DNA of 64,000 nucleotides. Source: Oscillospiraceae bacterium (lineage in GTDB: Bacteria; Bacillota; Clostridia; Oscillospirales; Ruminococcaceae). The notes under the pieces are model-generated. The model saw only the letters and a list, made by a program, of their open reading frames with translations. It ran no database searches and was not told the DNA's origin. The stretch lies in contig JAFXGY010000007.1 in NCBI GenBank assembly GCA_017536625.1, positions 1 to 64,000 of the forward strand, given 5' to 3'. Made by a program: the position numbers and the translations under genes. Shown one piece after another: positions 17,131-26,306 of the stretch (position 1 is the stretch's first letter; every line of letters begins with the position of its first letter).

Positions 17131-20025
17131 TCAGTTATCGCGATATTCTTCAACGATATAAGCTTCGAAGATATCGCCCTCTTTGATATCGTTGAATTTG
17201 GTAAGGGTCATACCGCATTCATAGCCGGAAGCAACTTCCTTGACGTCATCTTTGAAACGTTTAAGGCTGTCAAGCTTATCATCGGCAATGATGATGCCGT
17301 CACGAACAACGCGGATGTTTGCGTTTCTGGTGATTTTGCCTTCAAGAACATAGCAGCCCGCAACGGTGCCGACGTTGGAAATCTTATAAACCTGGCGGAT
17401 TTCCGCACGTCCAAGGTCAACATCGCGGAATTTGGGAGCAAGCATACCTTTCATTGCGGATTCAATTTCTTCGATGGCGTCATAGATGATTCTGTAAAGA
17501 CGGATATCAACACCTTCGCGCTCTGCGGTATCTCTTGCGGTGGTATCGGGACGGACGTTGAAACCGACGATGATTGCGTTGGAAACCTGGGCGAGCATAA
17601 CGTCGGATTCGTTTACTGCGCCGACTGCGCCGTGGATTACTCTTACGCGGACTTCTTCGTTGGAAATTTTTTCGAGGGACTGGCGAACTGCTTCGACAGA
17701 ACCCTGAACGTCCGCTTTGACGATGATGGGAAGTTCCTTGATTTCGCCCTCTGCAATCTGGTTGAAGAGGTTATCAAGAGTAACTTTCTGATACTGTTTG
17801 AATGCTTCCTGTTTTGCTTCATATTCACGCTGTTCAACAAGTTCGCGTGCAAGTTTTTCATCAGAAACAGCGTTGAACTGATCGCCGCCGGTGGGAACGG
17901 AATCAAGACCGGTGATTTCAACAGGAATGGAAGGACCTGCTTCGGTGATTCTGTTGCCTTTGTCGTCGATCATAACACGGACTTTACCAACAGAGGTGCC
18001 TGCAATGACAACATCGCCGGTGTGGAGAGTACCGTTCTGAACAAGCATGGTAGCAACGGGGCCGCGGCCTTTATCGAGTCTGGATTCGATAACGGTACCT
18101 TTTGCCATTCTGTCGGGGTTTGCTTTAAGCTCACGAACTTCCGCAACAAGGGTGATCATTTCAAGAAGGGTATCGATATTTTCACCGGTTTTTGCGGAAA
18201 CGGGAACGCAGATAACGTCGCCGCCCCATTCTTCCGGAACAAGACCGTATTCGGTAAGGCCCTGCATAACTTTATCCGGGTTTGCGGTGGGTTTATCGAT
18301 TTTGTTGATTGCAACGATGATGGAAACTTCCGCAGCTTTTGCGTGGTTGATAGCTTCAACGGTCTGGGGCATAATGCCGTCATCCGCCGCAACAACAAGG
18401 ATTGCGATATCGGTGCAAAGTGCGCCGCGGGCACGCATTGCGGTGAATGCTTCGTGTCCGGGGGTATCGAGGAATGTGATGGAGCTTCCGCTTTCGGTGG
18501 TTACTCTGTATGCACCAAGGTGCTGGGTAATGCCGCCTGCTTCGCCGGAAGCAACGTGTGCGCTTCTGATATAGTCAAGGATGGAAGTCTTTCCGTGGTC
18601 AACGTGACCCATTACGCAAACAACAGGATCGCGGGTGATGAGATTTGCTGCATCGTCCTCGCTGTCGTCAATAAGGCGGTCTTCGATGGTTACAACAACT
18701 TCTTTTTCAACTTTTGCGCCGATATCCATTGCAATAAGAGCTGCGGTATCATAATCGATAACTTCGTTTACGGAAACCATCATGCCCTGAAGCATAAGGC
18801 GTTTGATAATTTCGGAAGAGGTGACTTTGAGCTTGAGAGCAAGGTCGCCGACGGTGATTTCATCGGGAATAGTGATTTCAAGTTTCTGGCGGCGCTGACG
18901 CTCCATTTCGAGCTTTTTGAGTTTTTCCTGTTCCTGCTCATGTTTGCTCTTCTTGGGTTTGCCCTGCTGTTTGCTCTTCTGGTTAAGCTTCTGTTTATTG
19001 GTGTAGCTGTCGCTCATGGAAGAAGCGGGAGCAATCTGTTCATATTTATCGTTATATTTATCAAGGTCAACGGAAACCGCGCTCATATCAACATGGGCAA
19101 CGCCTGCGGCAAGTTTTTCTGCCGGGGGCTGATTTGCGGGACGAGGTTTGCGTTCAACGGGTTTCTTCGGTTCATGGCGATGGCTGTTATCCTCTTTATC
19201 CTTATCGAAGCCGAAGTTGTTTCCGCCAAAGCGGTCGTTTTTATTGAAGTTCGGTTTATCGCCGAATTTGCGTTCACCGTTCTGGGGACGGTTGCCGTCA
19301 AATTTGCGCTCGCCGTTCTGGGGGCGGTTATTATCGAATTTGCGTTCGCCGTTCTGAGGACGGTTGCCGTCAAATTTGCGTTCGCCGTTCTGGGGACGGT
19401 TGCCGTCAAATTTGCGTTCGCCGTTCTGTGCAGGTCTGTCACCGAATTTACGTTCGCCGTTCTGGGGGCGGTTGCCGTCGAATTTGCGCTCGCCGTTCTG
19501 GGGGCGGTTATTATCGAATTTGCGTTCGCCGTTCTGGGGTCTTTCGGAACGCTGGTCGTTTCTGCGTTCGCCCTGACGGTTTTCTGCGGGTTTTCTTTCG
19601 TTATTTTTCTGTTCGGTTTTCTGAACAGGTTTTTCAGCCGGTTTTTCTTCCGCTTTGGGTGCGGGTTTCTGTTCCGGTTTCTTTTCTTCTTTTACCGCGG
19701 GTTTTTCTGCCTTCGGTGCGGGGGCAGCTTTTTCCTCCGCTTTGCGGGCAGGTTTTTCTGCGGGTTTTTCTTCTGCTTTGGGTGCGGGTTCTTCCGCTTT
19801 CTTTTCGGTTTTGGGCTGACCGGCCATTGCGAAATAAGGAGCAAAGCTTGTTACTTCGTGTTTTTTGGTGTAATGTTCAAAAACGAAGTTAAGCTCCTCT
19901 TCGGTAAGTGCGGCCTGAGCCTTTTTTGCGGGGAATTTTTCGCCGAGAACGTCAAGAACGTCTTTTACCGGTTCTTTAAGGTCTTTTGCGACATCCGCCA
20001 CTTTATACTTAACATTTTCAATCAT
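17131..20025 (-). CDS. infB: Translation initiation factor IF-2
   Basis: IF-2 is the GTPase that brings fMet-tRNA to the 30S subunit and promotes subunit joining. The 964-residue protein has an N-terminal IF2_N domain (about residues 1-55), a long low-complexity Lys/Glu/Ala/Pro region, a tandem repeat of about twelve residues ([12 protein letters not shown] type, eight copies, about residues 162-257), a second IF2_N domain, then the GTPase domain with [15 protein letters not shown] and NKID, and domains II-IV to the C terminus. All catalytic motifs are intact. Only the linker with the repeat is unusual. It lies between the L7Ae-like gene and rbfA. Confidence 0.98.
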   Translation of the reverse strand: MIENVKYKVADVAKDLKEPVKDVLDVLGEKFPAKKAQAALTEEELNFVFEHYTKKHEVTSFAPYFAMAGQPKTEKKAEEPAPKAEEKPAEKPARKAEEKAAPAPKAEKPAVKEEKKPEQKPAPKAEEKPAEKPVQKTEQKNNERKPAENRQGERRNDQRSERPQNGERKFDNNRPQNGERKFDGNRPQNGERKFGDRPAQNGERKFDGNRPQNGERKFDGNRPQNGERKFDNNRPQNGERKFDGNRPQNGERKFGDKPNFNKNDRFGGNNFGFDKDKEDNSHRHEPKKPVERKPRPANQPPAEKLAAGVAHVDMSAVSVDLDKYNDKYEQIAPASSMSDSYTNKQKLNQKSKQQGKPKKSKHEQEQEKLKKLEMERQRRQKLEITIPDEITVGDLALKLKVTSSEIIKRLMLQGMMVSVNEVIDYDTAALIAMDIGAKVEKEVVVTIEDRLIDDSEDDAANLITRDPVVCVMGHVDHGKTSILDYIRSAHVASGEAGGITQHLGAYRVTTESGSSITFLDTPGHEAFTAMRARGALCTDIAILVVAADDGIMPQTVEAINHAKAAEVSIIVAINKIDKPTANPDKVMQGLTEYGLVPEEWGGDVICVPVSAKTGENIDTLLEMITLVAEVRELKANPDRMAKGTVIESRLDKGRGPVATMLVQNGTLHTGDVVIAGTSVGKVRVMIDDKGNRITEAGPSIPVEITGLDSVPTGGDQFNAVSDEKLARELVEQREYEAKQEAFKQYQKVTLDNLFNQIAEGEIKELPIIVKADVQGSVEAVRQSLEKISNEEVRVRVIHGAVGAVNESDVMLAQVSNAIIVGFNVRPDTTARDTAEREGVDIRLYRIIYDAIEEIESAMKGMLAPKFRDVDLGRAEIRQVYKISNVGTVAGCYVLEGKITRNANIRVVRDGIIIADDKLDSLKRFKDDVKEVASGYECGMTLTKFNDIKEGDIFEAYIVEEYRDN
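19255..19542 (-). repeat. 36-bp in-frame tandem repeat in infB
   Basis: Eight units of about 36 bp encode the twelve-residue motif [12 protein letters not shown], with DNN, GD and an inserted Ala as variants. The near identity of units at DNA level suggests recent expansion or slippage, so copy number may differ between strains. Confidence 0.9.
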
Positions 20026-20065
20026 CTATGCAATTCCTCCAAAATCGTTCATGCTTTGTGTGCCG

Positions 20066-20371
20066 TTATTCCAACAGCTCTTTTATCTTTTTTGAAAAAC
20101 CGCTGTCGCAAACGGCAAGCACACCGGCACGTTTTGCAACGGCATAACCAATTTCATCCATTGAAAGGGGCAAAATCAAAATTTCTGTTCCGGTTTCTTC
20201 GGCAATGCGTTTTATGTTTCTTGCCGTTCTTTCGGAACAATCGCCTGAAAGGAGAACCGAATCGGCCGTTCCCTTTCGCATGGCTTCAACCGTCATATCG
20301 AAGCCGAAGATAAGTTTTCCTGCCCTTCTGCAAAGGCCGAGAAAACCAAGAAGCCTTTGTTCATTCGGCAT
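20066..20371 (-). CDS. L7Ae/L30e-family RNA-binding protein
   Basis: A 101-residue member of the L7Ae/L30e/S12e/Gadd45 family, the YlxQ-type protein found between ylxR and infB in Firmicutes. The family block LLGLCRRAGKLIFGFDMTVEAM appears in slightly varied form at residues 7-29, and a later SVLLSGDCSERTARNIKR stretch corresponds to the kink-turn RNA-binding face. The start at 20371 overlaps the end of ylxR by 11 bases; longer upstream frames run through ylxR and are not credible. Its exact RNA target is unknown. Confidence 0.88.
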   Translation of the reverse strand: MPNEQRLLGFLGLCRRAGKLIFGFDMTVEAMRKGTADSVLLSGDCSERTARNIKRIAEETGTEILILPLSMDEIGYAVAKRAGVLAVCDSGFSKKIKELLE

Positions 20372-20627
20372 TATGTTCAAGCTCCTTTTCAAGCGCATCA
20401 TAAACTTCTTCCGGAATCTGGGTTTCGAAAACCCTTTCGATTCTTCTGGATTTTCTTGCCTTTTTAAGGCATTCGGGGTTCGGGCAGATATAAGCTCCTC
20501 TTCCCGGTGCCCTTCCGGTTTTATCAAGGCTTATAACCCCTTCCGGGCTTTTTACCACTCTGATAAGTTCTTTCTTCGGCTTTTTTTCGCTGCAGCCGGT
20601 GCACATTCTTTCCGGTATTTTTTTCAT
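20361..20627 (-). CDS. ylxR: YlxR-family RNA-binding protein (DUF448)
   Basis: An 88-residue small basic protein. The YlxR signature RMCTGCSEKKPKKELIRVV is at residues 6-24, and GRAPGRGAYICPNPECL follows, providing the conserved cysteines and the RNA-binding surface. RNPM-type annotations link the family to RNase P, but its role is not settled. GGAGGA precedes the ATG at 20627. The gene sits between nusA and the L7Ae-like gene, the usual order. Confidence 0.93.
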   Translation of the reverse strand: MKKIPERMCTGCSEKKPKKELIRVVKSPEGVISLDKTGRAPGRGAYICPNPECLKKARKSRRIERVFETQIPEEVYDALEKELEHNAE

Positions 20628-20673
20628 AAAAAGGCTTCCTCCTTTCGGCAAAAGTTTGTTTTGCTTTTGTTAA

Positions 20674-21729
20674 TTATTCTTCTTCGCCCCAAAAGCCGCT
20701 TTCGGGTTTGATATCGATCTTCCAGCCGGTAAGTCTTGCGGCAAGGCGGGCGTTCTGTCCTTTATTGCCGATGGCAAGAGAAAGCTGTTCATCCGGAACT
20801 TTTACTTTGCATGCTTTTGCTCCTTCGGGGTCAACTTCGACGGAAACGACCTTTGCGGGAGAAAGAGCTGCGGCAATGAATTCTGCCGGATCTTCGGAAT
20901 ACTGAACAACGTCGATTTTTTCGCCGCCAAGTTCATCAACGATTTTTGCGACTCTTGCTCCGCGGGAACCGATGCAGGCGCCTACGGCATCAATATCGGA
21001 ATCCTTGCTCCATACCGCAAGCTTGGTTCTGGAGCCTGCTTCGCGGGAAACGGCTTTGATTTCGACGGTGCCTTCATAAATTTCGGGAACTTCGATTTCG
21101 AAAAGGCGTTTTACAAGGCCGGGGTGAGTTCTGGAAATCATAACTTTGGGGCCGCGTTCGGAAGCGGTGACTTCGACAACATAAACCTTGGTTTTTTCGC
21201 CGGGAACAAGAACTTCGCCGGGAATCTGTTCGGATTTGAGAAGGAAGGCTTCGTTGTGGTCGATTTCAAGGGTGACGCTTCCGCGGACAGGATCGTTATT
21301 CATAACGGTTGCGGTAAGAATTTCGTGCTCGCGGCTCTGGAATTCTTTAAGCACCTGGCCTCTTTCTGCTTCGCGGATTCCCTGTTTGATAACATGTTTT
21401 GCGGTCTGTGCGGCAATTCTTCCGAATTCCTTGGTTTCGAGGGGGATATCCACCATATCGCCGAGCTGAGCTTTTTTGTTATATTTGATTGCTTTATCGA
21501 GGAGAATCTGGTTTGCGGGGTCTTCAACTTCCTCAACAACAAGTTTGCGGATAGCAACTTCAAAAGCTTTGGTTTCGGGGTCGATGATTACTTTTACGTC
21601 TTCAACACCCACATAGTCGCGGCGGATTGCGATGGCGATGGCATTTTCGATCTTTTCGCAAAGGTATTCGACGGAAATGCCTTTTTCCTGTTCAAGAAGC
21701 GCAAGCGCTTCAAAAAATTCTGCGTTCAT
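20674..21729 (-). CDS. nusA: Transcription termination/antitermination factor NusA
   Basis: NusA binds RNA polymerase and nascent RNA and modulates pausing and termination. The 351-residue Firmicute form has the N-terminal RNAP-binding domain (about 1-125), an S1 domain (about 130-200) and two KH domains (about 205-345, with GACIGSRGARVAKIV and LAIGNKGQNARLAARLTGW). It lacks the acidic C-terminal repeats of E. coli NusA, as is normal for this group. It follows rimP closely, with GGAGGA before the ATG. Confidence 0.97.
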   Translation of the reverse strand: MNAEFFEALALLEQEKGISVEYLCEKIENAIAIAIRRDYVGVEDVKVIIDPETKAFEVAIRKLVVEEVEDPANQILLDKAIKYNKKAQLGDMVDIPLETKEFGRIAAQTAKHVIKQGIREAERGQVLKEFQSREHEILTATVMNNDPVRGSVTLEIDHNEAFLLKSEQIPGEVLVPGEKTKVYVVEVTASERGPKVMISRTHPGLVKRLFEIEVPEIYEGTVEIKAVSREAGSRTKLAVWSKDSDIDAVGACIGSRGARVAKIVDELGGEKIDVVQYSEDPAEFIAAALSPAKVVSVEVDPEGAKACKVKVPDEQLSLAIGNKGQNARLAARLTGWKIDIKPESGFWGEEE

Positions 21730-21746
21730 TTTTTTATAATTCCTCC

Positions 21747-22232
21747 TCAGTCGTCATTGCTGAAATCATAGTAAAGTTTGATATATGCGGTTTCGCTTTT
21801 ATTGAAAACCATTTCGGTTCCGTCTTCGAAAGAAGCGGTGATTACGCCTTCGTTGATATCGTCCAGCTGAAGAAGAAATTCCCTCTGGTTATATCCTTCG
21901 GGAACGCGGATGAATCTTACGGTGGCAAGATATCCGAGATAGCGTCTTATATGCTCTTCGGTGATGAGCTTTCTTTCGATTCCGGGAGAAGAAACTTCGA
22001 GAACATAGTTCTTTTCGATGGGGTCCGCTTCGTCAAGGATGGGATCCATCGCTCTGCTGAAGTTTTCGCAGTCCTCGATGTTGAGGTCTTCCTTATCAAT
22101 AAAAAAACGCAGATACCACTCCGTGCCTTCTTTTTCGAAGCGTACGTCCCAGAGTTCAACTCCGAGTTTTTCCGCTACGGGAAGGGCAAGTTCAGTGCAG
22201 ATCTGCGCAGTATTTTTCTTTTTCTCTGCCAA
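21747..22232 (-). CDS. rimP: Ribosome maturation factor RimP
   Basis: RimP assists 30S assembly. The protein has 161 residues from a TTG codon at 22232, which follows GGAGG with eight bases between. Upstream GTG codons in frame run through the leader and lack a site. Family landmarks are the N-terminal LGVELWDVRFEKEG and the central DPILDEADPIEKNYVLEVSS-type block followed by PGIERKL. It is the first gene of the operon rimP-nusA-ylxR-L7Ae-infB-rbfA-nrnA-truB. Confidence 0.94.
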   Translation of the reverse strand: MAEKKKNTAQICTELALPVAEKLGVELWDVRFEKEGTEWYLRFFIDKEDLNIEDCENFSRAMDPILDEADPIEKNYVLEVSSPGIERKLITEEHIRRYLGYLATVRFIRVPEGYNQREFLLQLDDINEGVITASFEDGTEMVFNKSETAYIKLYYDFSNDD

Positions 22233-22397
22233 AAAAACACCTCCAAAAAATGTTTCGGTAAACAGAAAGGAGCGGGTTTTTTCTTCCCACTCCTTTAGTC
22301 TAAACTTATTACTCAATAATATTAACACATAGTTTTGAAAAATGCGAGTGTTTTATTCCCAAAACTGCAAATTTTTCTTTATTTTATGCGATTTTTT

Positions 22398-23138
22398 TCA
22401 GATTATGATCTCCCTTGCCGCGCAAAGAAGAAGCATGTGCACCGGATAGAACCAATAATAAAGGTTCTTTATGCCTTTGCTGTAATAACCCTGCTCGCCC
22501 TTATAAAGCCAGATGGGGATGAGGGCAAAAAGCGCAAAGCTTTGGCGGAGGATTTCAATTTGGGTGCCGAATATTTCCCACACATAGAAAAATCCGGAAA
22601 GGATTTCGGTATTGATATACCAAAGGCAAAAAAGCTGTGCCAGAAAGCACCACCAATTTCTTCCCCGGAAGAAATAGAAAACAAGTACCATAAGAACACC
22701 CGCTCCGTTATAATCCGCAAAGCTGAGTATTCCGAGTATATAACCGAGAAGAGCCGTTCCAACGCCGATAAGGACCCTTAGGGCGATGTTTTTTCCTTTT
22801 GCCTTTTCGTTTATCCACATAAGCCCGATGGCTATAAGAAAAGTCCAGAGGACGTTTTGATGCACCGGATAAAAAAAGCTGCTGCCCATCATAAGATTGA
22901 AAGGAATTTCGGAAATCAGCGCAAATCCAAGCATTCTAAGAACGTATTTTTTAAGGTTCTTTGTATGGAAGAATCCTTCTGCCGTCATGAATGCAAAAAT
23001 CGGGAACGCTATTCTTCCTATATCCGTAAGCCAGTCGTTCCCGGGAACAACCGTTGCCCAAAGATGGTCGCAAAGCATAAGCCCCATGGCAAGGATATGA
23101 AGATGGAACGAGGTGATTTCAAATTTCTGTTTTTCCGT
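22398..23138 (-). CDS. TraX-family membrane protein, apparent ACG start
   Basis: A membrane protein with about eight hydrophobic segments and the TraX signature CDHLWATV near the N terminus. TraX acetylates F-pilin in conjugative plasmids, but chromosomal Firmicute relatives are acyltransferase-like proteins of unknown role. The first ATG (23087) is too far in: conserved-looking residues (KFEITSFHLHILA) are encoded upstream in frame. No ATG, GTG or TTG exists there, but an ACG at 23136-23138 lies seven bases after a GGGGG site at 23146-23150. It may be a rare ACG start or a base change of ATG. It begins 11 bases after the nrdG stop, so it is probably the third gene of that operon. Confidence 0.75.
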   Translation of the reverse strand, partial: TEKQKFEITSFHLHILAMGLMLCDHLWATVVPGNDWLTDIGRIAFPIFAFMTAEGFFHTKNLKKYVLRMLGFALISEIPFNLMMGSSFFYPVHQNVLWTFLIAIGLMWINEKAKGKNIALRVLIGVGTALLGYILGILSFADYNGAGVLMVLVFYFFRGRNWWCFLAQLFCLWYINTEILSGFFYVWEIFGTQIEILRQSFALFALIPIWLYKGEQGYYSKGIKNLYYWFYPVHMLLLCAAREIII

Positions 23139-23149
23139 AAAAAATCCCC

Positions 23150-23698
23150 CTATTTTGAATATTTCAAAACGCCGCTTTCTTCATCCGGATTCCAAAGAAC
23201 CGCTTCGCCCTTTTCAAGGCTTTTGGGAACGTCAACAAGCCTTTGGTTCTTCGAACCCCGGAAAAGAAGATTGAGAGAACGCTCCGCAAGAACAAACCTT
23301 CCGTCAACAAGGATATCCGTAACCGAAAGAAGCTCTTTCCAGCCGGGTTTTTCCTCCTCTATTCCCTCCATTATCTGTTCAAAGGTATAGCCGGAATATG
23401 TCATAAGGTGAAGTCCGCGTTTTTTTATTTCTTTTCCAAGTTCCGCAAAAGCTTCTGCCTGAAAAAAAGGTTCCCCGCCGGAAAAAGTTACACCCTGAAG
23501 AAGCGGGTTCTGTTCCATGGCTTTAAGAATATTTTCCGGGTGGCTGATATATCCGCCGTTCGGGTCGTGGGTTTCGGGATTATGGCAGCCCGGGCAACGG
23601 TGTGGGCAGCCCTGGCCGAAAATCGTCATGCGGATTCCGGGACCATCGACTATGGATTCCCTTACAACCCCCGCAAGGCGCAAAGTTTTCATTTCCAT
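23150..23698 (-). CDS. nrdG: Anaerobic ribonucleotide reductase activating protein
   Basis: A radical-SAM activase that installs the glycyl radical on NrdD. From the ATG at 23698, preceded by GGAGAG, it has 182 residues. The iron-sulfur cluster cysteines are Cys31, Cys35 and Cys38 (CPHRCPGC), followed by the SAM-binding GVTFSGGEPF. The gene follows nrdD after a short gap with a hairpin, and the TraX-like gene follows it. Confidence 0.96.
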   Translation of the reverse strand: MEMKTLRLAGVVRESIVDGPGIRMTIFGQGCPHRCPGCHNPETHDPNGGYISHPENILKAMEQNPLLQGVTFSGGEPFFQAEAFAELGKEIKKRGLHLMTYSGYTFEQIMEGIEEEKPGWKELLSVTDILVDGRFVLAERSLNLLFRGSKNQRLVDVPKSLEKGEAVLWNPDEESGVLKYSK

Positions 23699-23723
23699 TT
23701 TTCTCTCCTGCAAATATATGCCG

Positions 23724-23754
23724 AAAACCCGAACGCTTTTCGCGTTCGGGTTTT
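23724..23754 (-). terminator. Hairpin between nrdD and nrdG
   Basis: Strong stem AAAACCCGAACGC/GCGTTCGGGTTTT, with only four T residues on the minus strand. It may partly terminate or stabilise the nrdD message and so set the NrdD to NrdG ratio. Confidence 0.6.
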
Positions 23755-23758
23755 GTTA

Positions 23759-26095
23759 TCAGATTTCTTCTGCCTGGGTCTGGACTGAATGTTTCACCCT
23801 GTCTTCAACCTCTGCGCGTTTTGCGTTGTTGAAGTTATCAAGAGTGCCGACCAGATATCCGGTTATGCGGCGGATACGCTCGAAATGGGCGCCTTCCTCT
23901 TCTTTTCTTCCGCATTTGGGACATTCATCGCCGATGATGCCGGTATATCCGCATTCGGGGTCACGGTCAACGGGGTGGTTGACGCTGCCATAGCCGACTC
24001 CGGATTCCTTCATGCAGCGGATGACCTGCTCGAATGCATCAAGGTTCTGGAGCGGGTCGCCGTCCAGTTCGATATAAGTGATATGACCTGCGTTGGTCAT
24101 TGCGTGATAGGGCGCTTCTCTTTTTATTTTATCAAAAGCGCTTATGGAATAATAAACCGGAACATGGAAGGAGTTGGTGTAATAATCTCTGTCGGTAACG
24201 CCGGGGATTTTTCCGAATTTTGCCGCATCCATGCGTACGAATCTTCCGGAAAGTCCTTCCGCCGGGGTTGCAAGAAGAGAGAAGTTGAGACCGTATTTTT
24301 CGCTGGCTTCATCCATTCTCTTTCTCATGAAAGCAATGATTTCAAGGCCAAGGTTCTGGGCTTCTCTGCTTTCGCCGTGATGAACGCCGATGAGAGCTTT
24401 AAGGCATTCCGCAAGGCCGATGAAACCGACGGAAAGAGTTCCGTGCTTGAGCACTTCGCCGACTTCGTCATCGGGACCGAGTTTTTCGGAATCGAGCCAT
24501 ACCCCCTGTCCCATAAGGAAAGGATAGTTGCGTACTTTTTTCTTTTTCTGGATTTCAAAACGCTCGAGGAGCTGTTCGATAACAAGACTGATTCTTGCAT
24601 CAAGCTGATCGAAGAAAAGGTCGATGTTGTGGTTCGAAAGAATTGCAAGGCGCGGAAGGTTGATTGAAGTGAAGGAAAGGTTTCCGCGGCTGTTGACTAT
24701 CTCTCTTTCCGGGTCATAAACATTTCCGATCACTCGGGTTCTGCAGCCCATATAGGCAACTTCCGTTTCCGGATGTCCTTCTTTATAATACTGAAGGTTA
24801 TAGGGTGCATCGATGAAGGAGAAGTTCGGGAAAAGGCGCTTTGCGCTTACCCTGCAGGCGAGCTTGAAAAGATCATAGTTCGGGTCGCCGGGGTTATAGT
24901 TTACGCCTTCCTTAACCTTGAAGATATGAATCGGGAAAATGGGGGTTTCACCGTTTCCAAGGCCGGCTTCCGTTGCAAGAAGCACGTTTTTCACAACAAG
25001 TCTGCCTTCCGGGCTGGTATCGGTTCCGTAGTTGATGGAGCTGAACGGAACCTGTGCACCGGCTCTGGAATGCATGGTATTAAGGTTATGAACAAGCGCT
25101 TCCATAGCCTGGAAGGTTGCTCTGTCGATTTCTTTTTCCGCTCTGCGGAAGGCAAATTCCTGGGCTTTTTCCGCAATTTCCTCGCCGTATTTTTCTTTAA
25201 GAAGAGAAAGTTCCGCCGCTTTATAAACTTCGCCGTCCTCAAGCTTCGGCCATTCGCCGCAGATGGCAACGGCTTCTTCCATCACTTTCTCTGCGGTGCA
25301 ATCGCCGCATTCTTCGCCGGCAAGAAGTTCGAGAGCTCTGCCCATGTTCTGGCAGTAAATCTTTTTATAACTTTTTGCAACGCCCGGAGCCATTCCGTAA
25401 TCGAAGTTCGGAATACTCTGTCCGCCGTGCTGGTCGTTCTGGTTGGACTGAATGGCAATGCAGGCAAGAGCCGCATAGCTTGCAATATCCTGCGGTTCAC
25501 GAAGATGGCCGTGACCGGTATCGAATCCGTTCTTGAAAAGCTTGAGAATATCTATCTGGCAGCAGGTTGTGGTAAGAGTAAGGAAGTCAAGGTCGTGGAT
25601 ATGGATATCGCCGTCATGATGTGCCTGGGCATGGCGGGGGTTGAGAATATACATCTCATAAAACTGTTTTGCGGCTTCGCTTCCATATTTAAGCATGGTG
25701 CCCATGGCGGTATCGCCATTGATATTTGCATTTTCACGCTTGACATCGTTTTCCTTTGCGGACTGGAAAGTAAGGTTTTCCATGGTCTTCATAAGGCGTG
25801 TATCCATCTCGCGCACTCTGGTTCTGTTGGCGCGATAAAGGATATATCCCTTTGCGGTGCGGGCGTGTCCGGTTTCGATAAGCATTTTTTCGACTATATC
25901 CTGAACATGTTCAACATGAGGAGTTTCGATATGCTCTTTATTTTCGATATAATCCACTACCATTTCGGCAATGGACTGGGCTTCCTCATAATCACTTCCT
26001 CCGTTTGCTTTTGCAGCCATGAATATAGCGTTTGCGATTTTATCCATGTTAAAATCTGCTATTCTTCCGTCTCTTTTGATGATAGTTGTGATCAT
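23759..26095 (-). CDS. nrdD: Anaerobic ribonucleoside-triphosphate reductase (class III)
   Basis: The enzyme reduces NTPs to dNTPs under anaerobic conditions with a glycyl radical. The 778-residue chain begins with an ATP-cone (about residues 1-95), has the catalytic barrel in the middle, and ends with a four-cysteine zinc site (ECGYTG and CPKCG) and the glycyl loop RRITGYLVGTLDNF. All parts are intact. Codon use suggests substantial expression. It is the first gene of nrdD-nrdG-traX, with a consensus promoter upstream and a GC-rich leader hairpin at 26134-26149. No NrdR box was recognised. Confidence 0.98.
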   Translation of the reverse strand: MITTIIKRDGRIADFNMDKIANAIFMAAKANGGSDYEEAQSIAEMVVDYIENKEHIETPHVEHVQDIVEKMLIETGHARTAKGYILYRANRTRVREMDTRLMKTMENLTFQSAKENDVKRENANINGDTAMGTMLKYGSEAAKQFYEMYILNPRHAQAHHDGDIHIHDLDFLTLTTTCCQIDILKLFKNGFDTGHGHLREPQDIASYAALACIAIQSNQNDQHGGQSIPNFDYGMAPGVAKSYKKIYCQNMGRALELLAGEECGDCTAEKVMEEAVAICGEWPKLEDGEVYKAAELSLLKEKYGEEIAEKAQEFAFRRAEKEIDRATFQAMEALVHNLNTMHSRAGAQVPFSSINYGTDTSPEGRLVVKNVLLATEAGLGNGETPIFPIHIFKVKEGVNYNPGDPNYDLFKLACRVSAKRLFPNFSFIDAPYNLQYYKEGHPETEVAYMGCRTRVIGNVYDPEREIVNSRGNLSFTSINLPRLAILSNHNIDLFFDQLDARISLVIEQLLERFEIQKKKKVRNYPFLMGQGVWLDSEKLGPDDEVGEVLKHGTLSVGFIGLAECLKALIGVHHGESREAQNLGLEIIAFMRKRMDEASEKYGLNFSLLATPAEGLSGRFVRMDAAKFGKIPGVTDRDYYTNSFHVPVYYSISAFDKIKREAPYHAMTNAGHITYIELDGDPLQNLDAFEQVIRCMKESGVGYGSVNHPVDRDPECGYTGIIGDECPKCGRKEEEGAHFERIRRITGYLVGTLDNFNNAKRAEVEDRVKHSVQTQAEEI

Positions 26096-26159
26096 AGCGA
26101 AAACCTCCCTGAGAAAATAAAAAATCTTTGCCGAGCCCCGTTCCGGGGTGCTATATAAT

Positions 26160-26188
26160 ATTATAATTTAACCCGCATGAAAGGTCAA
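26160..26188 (-). promoter_or_regulatory. Promoter of nrdD
   Basis: Minus strand TTGACC (26183-26188), a 17-bp spacer and TATAAT (26160-26165). Confidence 0.8.
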
Positions 26189-26254
26189 TTGTGTAATTCG
26201 TAGAAATAAAGGTCCGTTTTTGTCATAATATTTTTACCCGATTTTTCTTGACAA

Positions 26255-26290
26255 AAAAAGAAGCCTTTCCTTTGGGAAAGGCTTCTTTTT
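26255..26290 (-). terminator. Terminator of the 5'-nucleotidase gene
   Basis: Minus-strand stem AAGAAGCCTTTCC/GGAAAGGCTTCTT, then a run of seven T residues. Confidence 0.9.
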
Positions 26291-26306
26291 AATTAAGCGT
26301 TAAAAC

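Noticed and set aside
19255..19542. Possible CRISPR-like array
   Set aside because: Units are contiguous, coding, in frame with infB and have no spacers.
16858..20313. Plus-strand open frame of about 1,150 codons opposite rbfA and infB
   Set aside because: Antisense shadow of infB; the low-complexity Phe/Gly-rich text mirrors the Lys/Glu/Pro linker.
22265..22297. Hairpin AAAGGAGCGGG/CCCACTCCTTT in the rimP leader
   Set aside because: It has no T run on the minus strand, so it is not a terminator; a leader control role cannot be supported from one sequence.
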